The position numbers and the translations under genes were made by a program. Under the pieces are notes generated by a model, which was given only the letters and a program-made list of their open reading frames with translations, made no database searches and had not been told where the DNA came from. DNA of 64,000 nt from Hawksworthiomyces lignivorus (lineage: Eukaryota; Ascomycota; Sordariomycetes; Ophiostomatales; Ophiostomataceae): the NCBI GenBank assembly GCA_002917075.1, contig NTMA01000051.1:62001-126000 (forward strand), written 5' to 3'. How positions within the stretch are numbered: position 1 is the stretch's first letter; the number at the start of each line of letters is the position of its first letter. Of this stretch, positions 55,669 through 64,000 are shown one piece after another.

Positions 55669-58548
55669 TGGCGACAGATGATACCCATATTTACTAGAAA
55701 TGACAAAAGAAAACATATACGCCAACCCGTAACACTTTTTGATTCTCCTTTCAACAGTTCCCGTATAGCCTAACTTCAAGCTGCTGGATTTATAACTGTT
55801 GAGTCCATTAGTGTGATATCGGGCTATCCATAAACTGAATACAGGTGCATTTTAAGTTGGCAAGTGTAACAACAAGAACCCGTTCATATTATGTTAGGAG
55901 CAGACATGCATCTTGATCTGGATAAAAGTGCCGTTGTTATAATGCTCGTTAGCTCTATGGCTGTTTACATTGAAGCAGAGTTAGCAAGTTCTTGCCCATA
56001 CGCAAAATCGTCTTCAGAAAAGAAGAAGAGAGAGAAAATATGAAAAAGTCAACCCCCCGTAGGTATCCCATCCTTGTTGCAATACTTATGAGATCATTTA
56101 GAATAAACTGTAGGGAAGATGTTATGTACTACATTTTTGAATACGTTACTGTGTGGCACCAACGCAGAGCTGCTATATTAATGGGCCACTGTAAAGGGTT
56201 AAGGCGATGATCCGAACTGAAAACTAAATCGGAAAGCTATATTAAGTTGTATAACCGAGTACGACGTAGATCATATCAAAAGGGGGGAGGAAAAGAAAAT
56301 AAACAGAAAGGGCAGATAACATAGAAAAAGGAGGGAAAACAGGCAGAAAGAGAGAGCATGGCAGAGATTGATTGCGACTTAGAAAACTTCATAGTGAAGA
56401 GAAAAAATAGTATAAAAGTGTTCACTACAAGGACATTAATATCAATTACAACGTAGAATGTGGTCTGCAAACTACTCGAGGCTTTTGGCTGCTGTCTTTG
56501 TTTTCTTCGAAGAAATTATGAATTATACAGAGTCGGCGCCGATTAGTTCTCCAGCGTTTCATCTTATATTTCTTTTCTTTTCCTTTTTTTTAGGCTTTAC
56601 CAGGTACTAACATATATAGGTTGTGCTTGTGGACTATCGTGCAGATTCTTGCGCTGGGCCAAACTTGCGGCGTTTCAACTCGGATTTGTCAATATTCTTG
56701 GTAGTTAGCTATTTATATACGTGCTTGACAAGGAGAAAATTAGAAGACCTGAGTATAGAAAGTCAGCGTTGTAGGTCAAATGCAAGAATGGAAGGACAAG
56801 AAATGCAATGAATGTCAACGCTATATTTTGCATGTGTACCAAGATGAGAAAATGTAATACAATTCGCGAAATAACCAAAGAACTGATACCCAGACATGAA
56901 TATATTTGTGATACAAAAAGTGGCGGAGTTAAAGAATCTAGCAGATACCATGTCTTTTTCATCAATAAGACATAGTCTTCTCTGCCTGCATGGGCTTGTC
57001 CCACACAAGCTTCGTTCGTTGTTCCTACTGTCTCGTATTGTGTAACTATCCAAGGCATCTTCGTTTGGTGCCTTTTCTACGTAGTCAATACATATATTGG
57101 AATCTCTGAACAGATCAAAGCAATGGTTCCGATTACTTTGGTTATGCACTGTGTCATTCTGCAGTTTAATACATGGCAAAAGGCTTGCGATGCCAAATAT
57201 ATGGATGCAGACAAATGTGTTCCAGCCCACGACTTACCCGCCGAATAAATAACATCTGCATAATAAGTAGCATCGAGTTGCATACAAATATATCAATATT
57301 TGTTTCATATTCTTAATTTGTACTTGTGGGTTTCCATTCAGCAAATTTGCCGTTACTGTGTTGTGGTCTATTTACGTAAAAGTCCCAAAAGACACAAGAA
57401 AACAAAGCTATAGACGGTCCTTAACCAATATGACTTTCTCTGGTAACATCGTATTTCACTAACATATTGAAGAGAGTATACGTCAGTCTTAGTCTGGCTC
57501 TGAGTTCAGAAAATCATATTGAATGAGGATAACTTGGAAAGTCATGCAACAGCTAAATATGCGTACGAAGATATATGTGGTCAAATAAGTATACAAATGA
57601 TGTAAACCAATTCCGGACTTTCTGCTCCTTGAAAATCTACCAAGGTCAAAAAACCCAAAGACATCTCACCATGGCTGGGTCAAGTCTCCAGCCCCTTTTC
57701 TGTTTGCTAAAGTGGAGCTGTGGAATATTAGTCCATGTAGCGATCCGTTACCTGTGTAGTTGAGGGGACAGCATGAATGGAAGAGAAAAGTAATGAAGTA
57801 AAGGGACTTAATTCTAGAGCTTGTGTTACCGTACGTAGCTTGCGAATTTCCAACGCACTCGTGTCTCGGGGGCATAGCGTTCCCAGTGCTGTTTGGTACA
57901 AGATCTCAGATAGAGCGAGACTTCCACCGCCATGCGTTAGAATTTAGACGTACCAGAACAAACAAAAAGAAATCAAAAGTTAGCCTTGAATATATTAAAT
58001 CAAAAGATATATTCCAGTTTTCTCTATAGTTTTGAAATCTGAGTAATCTGGAGGCCCTTGTTTATCCTCTGGTAATCTTGCTTTGGCTGGATACTGCGTC
58101 GCACAAATGGCTCATATTTTATGATAGCTCACCAGGGGTCGAATATCTTGTCAGTATATACCCACAAGTATGATTGTCTGTTTTCTATAAAACTAATGCC
58201 ATATTTTAATCTGCTGAGCTGCCTTCAGCTGAGCAACGTCTTTGTATTAAATTTTTTTGGGGTCTTTATTCTCTTTTTCTATGTCTTCCTTTTATCTGCT
58301 GTTCGATGCCTCATGAAATTTGGTCGGTGCTCATAGCATCCATAATCTGCTAGCAATTTCACAATCATCAATTGGAGTTTTGGAACGGTTCTACTTGACT
58401 CGATTATCTGATTTGGCAAGCATATTGTTAAGTGGGCCAATGCTATAATTCTTTCCGTATATCAAGCGAGAATTTATTCGATGTTGTCAGTTCTAACATT
58501 TTGCAGGATATCTATTTTCAGAGAAAAAAATTAAACAAGAAATTCAAA
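55669..58548. other. Large AT-rich gene-poor region (2.9 kb)
   Basis: Promoter and distal sequence upstream of the Zn2Cys6 gene. Open frames up to 155 codons occur, but all lack domains, signal peptides or consistent splicing. No relic was recognised, unlike the 5-8 kb region. Nothing further can be supported. Confidence 0.45.
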
Positions 58549-60220
58549 ATGGTATCGCAATCAGACTGTCGGAATCAGAACGATGATAATGGCCGTCGAT
58601 ACAATCGTGTTGCTACTCCATATGCGAACCACCTCACATACTTCGAAGGCAGACCTTATATGCAGAACCGCAACGCACGCAGCGCAGTTTTGAGTAACCA
58701 GCAAATTGAAAGACTAGATACTCCAACGCGGAAGCGCATAGCCGTGGCAGTAAGCACAAATATAACAAAGGCCGCGCTTTCAGGTGATAATTCTCTTTTG
58801 GAAATGGCTAACACTTCTTTATTTCGTAGTGTGGAAGATGTAGGCAAAGGAAAATACGGTGCAGCGGCGACCTTGGCCAGAATCAACCTTGTTCCAATTG
58901 CAAAAATGCTGGAGTGTCCCAGTGCCTCTTTCTTCGGGTATGCCTTTTGACATCAATACAAATACAAGCCATGAAAAGATACGAAGTGGGTAACGAATTG
59001 ATCATCAGGTTTCGTCGAGAGAAACGCCCATCAAAACGGATGTGGTAGCTGATGGCATAGACAACGGTTTTGACTATAATCCAACCATTGCGCGCGCACT
59101 TGCTAATCGGTCTGCTATCCTGCCTGTCTCTCCATATGCCTCAAGTGGTTATGGACTAGGCGAGAGCCTTTACAGAGCCAATAGCCTCTCCTCCTGTGAG
59201 AACAGGAGCAACAGCAACACTAACCTAACTGCGGCATGGAATGATGCCGATTTAACCTCTAGCTGCCTTGATTATCAAATGCCAGTCAATTTGTCGGCTT
59301 CATACTCTATCAGAGCCAATAATTCAGCACCGCAATTGACTTCTCACACATATGGAGGACAAGCGAAGCATACGACAGCCTTAGGAACATCTAATACATC
59401 AGACGTGGCGGAGCAAACAGGAGCGCCACAGGCGGCCATTACAGATGTAGCAGTTGGGCAAGTTGTCTGTGTACATGGGAACACAGCACGCCTCGCTCAC
59501 CGCCCAGCGCCTCTTGCCAATGACGGAGTCATTGGTTTTCATCAGAGCACTTTTGAACATGCTCTAGTTCCTGCAATATTGCGTCCCAGAGATACCAAAA
59601 ACCAAGAGCAACTAACAGGTGCCATTTACCACTCCCCCGTTACACCGAGCCCAGAGTATAGGAAATCATCTAGGTCAGCGAGGACCGAAGAGAGCGGCAT
59701 GAACACTGTGCGCATTTCTACGCCCGTCCAGGCAGCAGAGGGTGCGAATGTCCCCGCTGGCTGTTATGATGGAAACCAAATTGCCCTGCATGGACCAGAA
59801 CGCATAGTGACCCCCATGGTGTACGCAATCCGCGACATGCCGGGGCATACGCATGGCCAAATCCAAAGCCACATTATTCACAACACTGCTCAATTCGATG
59901 GGACTCGCCATGCGGACGGGGCAGACCACTCGGGCACCATGTCCGCCTTTAGCCAAAGGAAAGCAGATTTTGAAACTTCAAGAGAGGCAGCGACTCTCGC
60001 AGACTACGCATACAAGATATCAACGACAGCTGCCGACCCCCCTCTGGTTTTCCCTCCGGGTCAATCAAGTCCCCCACTGCTTTCTTCTACTACTCTAAAC
60101 AAATACACATATGTGCCGGCGGAGGAACCTACCAAGCTATCAGATCAGCTGTCAGAATCCTATCGTGCTATGCCATCACGGGGCAAGCTTGCCAATGCAC
60201 CGGTGCCTGATTGTGTCTAA
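58549..60220 (+). CDS. Zn2Cys6 (fungal zinc-cluster) transcription factor
   Basis: Three exons, join(58549..58749,58830..58937,59009..60220), 506 residues. Read without splicing the zinc cluster is invisible, because an 80-nt intron (GTAAGC...TTTCGTAG) precedes it. After splicing, exon 2 begins CGRCRQRKIRCSGD and continues to PCSNCKNAGVSQC; the six cysteines are C68, C71, C78, C88, C91 and C99, the full Zn2Cys6 pattern. It is preceded by TPTRKRIAVA, as is usual. Exon 3 starts VSSRETPIK and contains Ser/Asn/Thr-rich sequence with no middle-homology (Fungal_trans) domain that I can see. Predicted nuclear DNA-binding regulator; targets unknown. The short length and lack of a Fungal_trans domain are typical of a subset of the family. 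Confidence 0.9.
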
Positions 60221-60766
60221 AGAGCAGCTGGGTGAAAGTAGCAAGTCATCCACTTCACAAAACTATTGCTAACGTTTGATTTAATCGGTTGTATTTCTCC
60301 ATGTCATCTGCCTTGTACCTGTGTCCCTTGTCAAAATCAATTGTCATATAAAACATAAAATGCCAATAAAACAACGGAATAGAATCGCGAGCGATACCAC
60401 ATTTTTTTTTTTAAAAAAAAAATGAAGGTCCCCCAATATCGTAGAACCAGTAGTTAGTTAAATCAGAAAAACTTGCGTGAGTACTGTTGAACTATGATAA
60501 TTGTAATTTTGAGCGTAAAAAAGTTGGACAGCACATCTAGCCATGTAATTTACTGACGGTGGTCGACAAAATGGTGTTAATGAGCAATTAAGCTGTGAAA
60601 AGATTGTAATACTTGGGCTGTACACGCTATAGTGACCAATAACTCGTAAGTTTGGATTTCGAGTGCCCAGGCGGGGCCTCTTCAAAACTTGCATAGCTCT
60701 AATACAAAATGCCTTGACACGATCTTGCCGCCGCCAAAATTTCATCCACAAGACAACTCTCCAATT
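60221..60766. other. Intergenic region
   Basis: Between two plus-strand genes. A run of T then A at about 60402-60421 (12 T followed by 11 A) forms a perfect poly-T/poly-A inverted repeat. No gene seen. Confidence 0.45.
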
Positions 60767-61979
60767 ATGGAAGACTCTGTTGACATCGGATCCATACAGC
60801 GCTTTTGCCGCCAATACCTCCAAGTGGAGGCCTTGCCAGACTTCCCAAGCGGTTTGGTTCTTCGGCAGCCCCAGGTTCAAGAATATTTGTACCAGCAGCT
60901 ATTTGCGCCTATTGCCCATGGCTCTGGGGCAGGACCGACTTCTACGTATGCTCTACGAGTGCTCAAAATATTGACACGCAAGATTGAGGAAAGCATTGAC
61001 GACTGGGACATATATGTTAGTACTGTGTTTGCCCCAGTATTTGTTTTGAGTTTCGGTAAATTCTTTACAGCCACATGCACGTCACACTCTCTTCTTTTTT
61101 CTTAGTTGTCTCCCTCCTCCGAGGTTCTGTATGGTGCACTTGATGTACTGATGACAGACGGCTAAGTAGGACATATCTGACAATCTTATGACATGTCTGG
61201 CCGATCTTGCCAGCGGCAGTCAAGCCTCCTCAAACGCACTAAGCGGCGCAGTGGCAGAAAGGCACACAGTCACATATTATGTCTCGGCTGTTGAGGGGAC
61301 GCTCCCAATCCCGGCACAACCAACAGTCACTCTGTTGGAAAATCGGTTCACAATCGCGGCTTGTGGGACAACAGGTATTCGAACATGGGAGGCGGCTCTT
61401 CATCTCGGGAATTATCTCTGCCAAAATACCGGTATCATCAAAGGCAAGCGGATCCTTGAACTAGGCACGGGGACGGGATACGTTTCTATTTTATGCACCA
61501 AATACCTTGGTGCATCTCATTGTATCGCAACGGATGGATCCCCTGAAGTGATTAGTAGTATGCCAGCCAATCTGTGCCTCAATGGCATCGATACGGGAAG
61601 CAGTATCTTGCCACGAGAGCTAAAATGGGGCTGTCAGACAGCGAATGATGTTTTGAGCCCAGAGAATGGCGAGGAAGAAGGGAACGACACTTCAGACTTC
61701 GACGTCGTTCTCGGCGCAGATATTACCTTCGACGAGAGAGACATGCCTGATCTGCTAACAACGATCCGCTGGTGTGTGGACTCGAAGGCAGCTGCCGTTA
61801 TCTTGATTTCAGCAACTGAACGGAACCGGAAAACGTACGAAACATTCCTCAGGTTAGCAGCGATTGACTTTGATATAGAGGCCGTCGCTTTCCCAGTACA
61901 AAGGAGTCAGGACCAGATGGGACCGTTTTACAGCGACGCAGTGCCAATACACATTTGCCAACTGCGGGCGAGAAAGTAG
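60767..61979 (+). CDS. EEF2KMT/FAM86-like lysine methyltransferase (EFM3 family)
   Basis: Two exons, join(60767..61015,61170..61979), 352 residues; the intron (GTTAGT...AAGTAG, 154 nt) is the longest in the window apart from none larger than 154 in other genes, and exon phase is kept. N-terminus FCRQYLQVEALP and REIEESIDD-type helices fit the FAM86 N-terminal domain; ACGTTGIRTWEAALHLGNYL, then LELGTGTGYVSIL (SAM motif 1), CIATDGSPEV and VVLGADITFDE (post-I) follow. The family methylates a lysine of elongation factor 2 in the cytosol. The start at 60767 and the acceptor TAG at 61169 are chosen because they give DISDNLMTCLADL, matching the family. An apparent exon in the intron (LSPSSEVLYGALDVL, ending in TAA) is discussed under rejected items. 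Confidence 0.86.
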
Positions 61980-62278
61980 CTCCAGCCTATAGCAAAAATA
62001 GCACGTGCGATAGTTATTCAAAAGGCCTAGAAAAGATAAAACGCGAAAAAAAAAAAAAAAAAAAAATCACGTGAATTCATTTAGGGCTAAGACCCCGAGC
62101 GGTGGGGTTTATTGCGAAGCGCCGGAAATTTGTAAAGCCTGCCAATAGGACGCAATCAGCCAGCCGTGGACAAAAAAAATATTGCAGAAAGCAAAAATAG
62201 TCAAAAAAAAGGTGCAGGTCCAATTTCTCGCTTCTTGCTTTCACACCACGACAACATCACAATCACCAAATCCTCAAC
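61980..62278. promoter_or_regulatory. Promoter of eS24 with two CACGTG elements and a poly-A run
   Basis: A GCACGTGC palindrome (62001-62008) and a TCACGTGA palindrome (62067-62074) lie 60 bp apart, separated by a 21-base A run (62046-62066). CACGTG is the target of Cbf1-type bHLH factors. The start codon of eS24 is about 205 bp downstream. Poly-A/T tracts disfavour nucleosomes and are common in ribosomal protein promoters. Confidence 0.55.
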
Positions 62279-62993
62279 ATGGCGGATGCAGACACCCCGG
62301 TTACCCTGCGGACACGCAAGTTCATCCGCAACCCTCTCTTGGGTCGCAAGCAGATGGTCGTGTAAGTTTGGATATCTTTTGAGAGGATCGAGATGACTTA
62401 CCCTTTTGATCGGTCAGCGGACGAGAAAAGGACGCCTGGAGGAAGATGGTCGAGAAAGACGACGAGAAAAACTGGAAGAGAACTAGAACATAGAAACGAC
62501 AGATCCGCCGCACGTCATCATTCTGGAAAGAGAACAACTCTGGAGGCTAATTTTTTTCTTCTCACCGATCAACAGTGACATTCTGCACCCCGGCCGTGCC
62601 AACATCTCCAAGGAGGAGCTCCGTGATAAGCTCGCGGCCCTGTACAAGGCCGCGAAGGACCAGGTCAATGTCTTTGGCCTGCGCACCCAGTTCGGTGGCG
62701 GCAAGACCACCGGCTTCGCTCTTGTCTACGACTCTCCTGAGGCTATGAAGAAGTTCGAGCCTCACTACCGCCTGGTTCGTGTTGGCCTGGCTACGAAGAT
62801 CGAGAAGGCTGGCAGACAACAACGTAAGTGATTTATTAAGCATTACAATGTTGTGGATGAGGAAATGTTTTGAAAGATTTCAGTATGCACTGACACCGTC
62901 TTCCACTCTACAGGCAAGCAACGCAAGAACCGCCAGAAGACCCTCCGCGGTACCGCAAAGGTCAAGGGTGCGAAGGCCAAGAAGGAGAAATAA
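62279..62993 (+). CDS. rps24: 40S ribosomal protein eS24 (RPS24)
   Basis: Three exons, join(62279..62361,62576..62823,62914..62993), 136 residues; first intron 214 nt, second 90 nt. The chain begins [20 protein letters not shown], has [16 protein letters not shown] across the first junction, then [20 protein letters not shown], and ends in a Lys/Arg-rich tail ([19 protein letters not shown]). All are eS24 blocks. It is a component of the small ribosomal subunit body near the tRNA entry region and is needed for 18S rRNA maturation. Length agrees with the family. A T-rich acceptor precedes exon 2. The upstream region carries the two CACGTG elements and the A-run. Confidence 0.96.
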
Positions 62994-63308
62994 ATGCTTT
63001 AAATATCCACTGTTGTTCTGGTCGATGGGAAGGGAAAGCAAAACGGCATTGGGCGTACTCTTGGTGTACGAATGGTTATCTGTTGTGCTTTTGTGCATCT
63101 CAGCTGTGCATGTTTGCCCGATCTGTAGCATGGCTACTAAATAAACTAAAAATTTGAATGGACAGACAAAAAAAACCACAAAATTTCAAAAACAAAGCCA
63201 CCAAGGTTTTCCCCACAGAACGGACTGTGCGTCAAGTCTTCCTAAATCGTGGGCCAGCCACTCACTTGCACTGCGCAATAAAACTGTATTCATGTTTCGC
63301 GGACGCCT
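62994..63308. other. Convergent intergenic region
   Basis: Holds the 3' ends of eS24 (plus) and the small secreted protein gene (minus). Nothing else seen. Confidence 0.5.
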
Positions 63309-63797
63309 TCATCGCTGGAATAGCAAGCAGCCGAAAACCATCCCTAATACCAACCATGAATCATGCTGCTTATTACTGCCTGATGAGGTGCTCGCGTCGA
63401 GAATAGGCTCATGCCATCCGCAGTGTGAATATGCTCCCATTGTCACACACGAATAGTACGTTGTCTGAACAAACTTTGCCGCCTGTCCCGCTTTGGCACC
63501 AGGCTCATCGGGAGGCTGCGTAATCGACGGGGGAAGAGGTGATGATGTGTCTTGGGATTTCTGAGAGTTCGCCGTGTTAGATGAGCTGGCGGCGGCCTGC
63601 AAAGTAGCTAACGTAGTCGATTGAGTGTTCGATGGCAACAGTTTGTGTAATATGGACCGATCGCCAGATACTGTTACCGCGGTGATAGAAGCTGTAGCCT
63701 CGCCGCTACAGGGCATAGTTGGCGTACCAGCGGTAAGAATGACGTACTGAGGGAGAATGTAGAAACAGAAAAGGATTATGCAGATGAAAGAGTTCAT
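63309..63797 (-). CDS. Small secreted, apparently GPI-anchored protein
   Basis: Intron-less, 162 residues. A signal peptide (NSFICIILFCFYILPQYVILT) begins at the start codon. The mature part is Ser/Thr-rich, contains few cysteines, and has the segment TTYYSCVTMGAYSHCGWH, which resembles a conserved motif in small fungal wall proteins. The C-terminus (SSGSNKQHDSWLVLGMVFGCLLFQR) is hydrophobic, like a GPI-anchor signal, although it ends in Gln-Arg rather than a clean hydrophobic run. Secreted or wall-anchored; function unknown. It lies in the last 700 bp of the window, so upstream regulatory sequence is truncated. Confidence 0.7.
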   Translation of the reverse strand: MNSFICIILFCFYILPQYVILTAGTPTMPCSGEATASITAVTVSGDRSILHKLLPSNTQSTTLATLQAAASSSNTANSQKSQDTSSPLPPSITQPPDEPGAKAGQAAKFVQTTYYSCVTMGAYSHCGWHEPILDASTSSGSNKQHDSWLVLGMVFGCLLFQR

Positions 63798-64000
63798 GGC
63801 GTTTGCGTGGGAGGTTTAGTCTGACTCGATTCTCCGGTTGGATTGATTAAGCTATTTAAACAGGTAGAACCACCTCTCTTGAATTAAAATAGAAGCTATG
63901 ATTATGAAAAAGACTTGATAAACAGTTTTCCAAAGGAACGTCGAGAAAGAAGACAAGAAAAAAAGCTCTAGATATGTCGTTTTTAACACGACGGCGCCCT

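Noticed and set aside
56276..57230. Minus-strand open frames up to 155 codons in the AT-rich region upstream of the Zn2Cys6 gene
   Set aside because: No recognisable family, frequent aromatic/Cys content expected of AT-rich sequence, no splice support.
58432..58950. Uninterrupted 172-codon reading frame as the product of the Zn2Cys6 locus
   Set aside because: It destroys the zinc-cluster cysteines and ends prematurely; the spliced model gives a perfect family motif and continues in phase for 404 further codons.
61105..61168. Segment after TTCTTTTTTCTTAG taken as a constitutive exon of the EEF2KMT-like gene
   Set aside because: It ends in a stop, no donor restores phase to the next exon, and the model without it gives the family-like sequence DISDNLMTCLADL.

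Overview
This 64 kb window is nuclear DNA from a filamentous ascomycete (Pezizomycotina). The genes are interrupted by short introns (mostly 45-155 nt) with GT(A/G)NGT donors and CAG/TAG acceptors, promoters are pyrimidine-rich, and the content is fungal: a bZIP protein with a DUF3425-like tail, a Zn2Cys6 regulator, a GABA-type permease, a secreted tyrosinase and mucin-like wall proteins. A Eurotiomycete-like lineage is a reasonable guess, but the sequence alone does not settle the species. I place 27 protein-coding genes, most with explicit exon boundaries checked for reading frame, and two pseudogene relics. I see no rRNA, tRNA, CRISPR array or intact transposon.

Layout. 1-4.6 kb: a single-pass membrane protein and a bZIP regulator. 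4.6-10.5 kb: an AT-rich gene-poor stretch holding the decayed remains of a cytochrome P450 and of a TRI12/DHA2-type MFS efflux pump, probably a dead metabolic or secondary-metabolite locus next to the bZIP gene. 10.5-25.4 kb: a Q-rich protein, a short-chain dehydrogenase, a small Cys-rich secreted protein, a gamma-glutamylcyclotransferase-like protein with a very long disordered tail, an EamA-type transporter, a MetE-like methyltransferase and the complex I subunit NDUFB7. 25.9-33.4 kb (minus strand): argininosuccinate synthase (8 exons), a secreted tyrosinase (8 exons) and a GABA/amino-acid permease (6 exons). 34.5-40.7 kb: RNA polymerase I subunit RPA43, an NmrA-like reductase, a sugar-porter MFS protein and an Asp/Glu/hydantoin racemase. 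41.2-48.4 kb: a housekeeping block of ARP2, the Mediator kinase CDK8/Ssn3, an ARF6-type GTPase and SAGA subunit SGF29. 49.4-52.9 kb: a 949-residue secreted mucin-like protein built from tandem repeats. 54-55.7 kb: a PPIL4-type nuclear cyclophilin with RRM. 58.5-60.2 kb: a Zn2Cys6 regulator whose zinc cluster appears only after splicing. 60.8-64 kb: an EEF2KMT-like methyltransferase, ribosomal protein eS24 and a short, apparently GPI-anchored secreted protein.

No single operon-like system is present. Housekeeping genes (ARP2, CDK8, ARF6, SGF29, RPA43, PPIL4, eS24, NDUFB7, argininosuccinate synthase) alternate with accessory genes (transporters, oxidoreductases, secreted proteins, regulators). 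Points for follow-up are the relic locus at 5-8 kb, the repeat architecture of the mucin-like protein, the 76-residue Arg/Glu/Lys tract in SGF29, the His-rich insert in CDK8, the GATA-site-rich promoter of the permease, and a recurrent intergenic nonamer TACGGAGTA. I did not find evidence for a wholly novel biological system and do not claim one.
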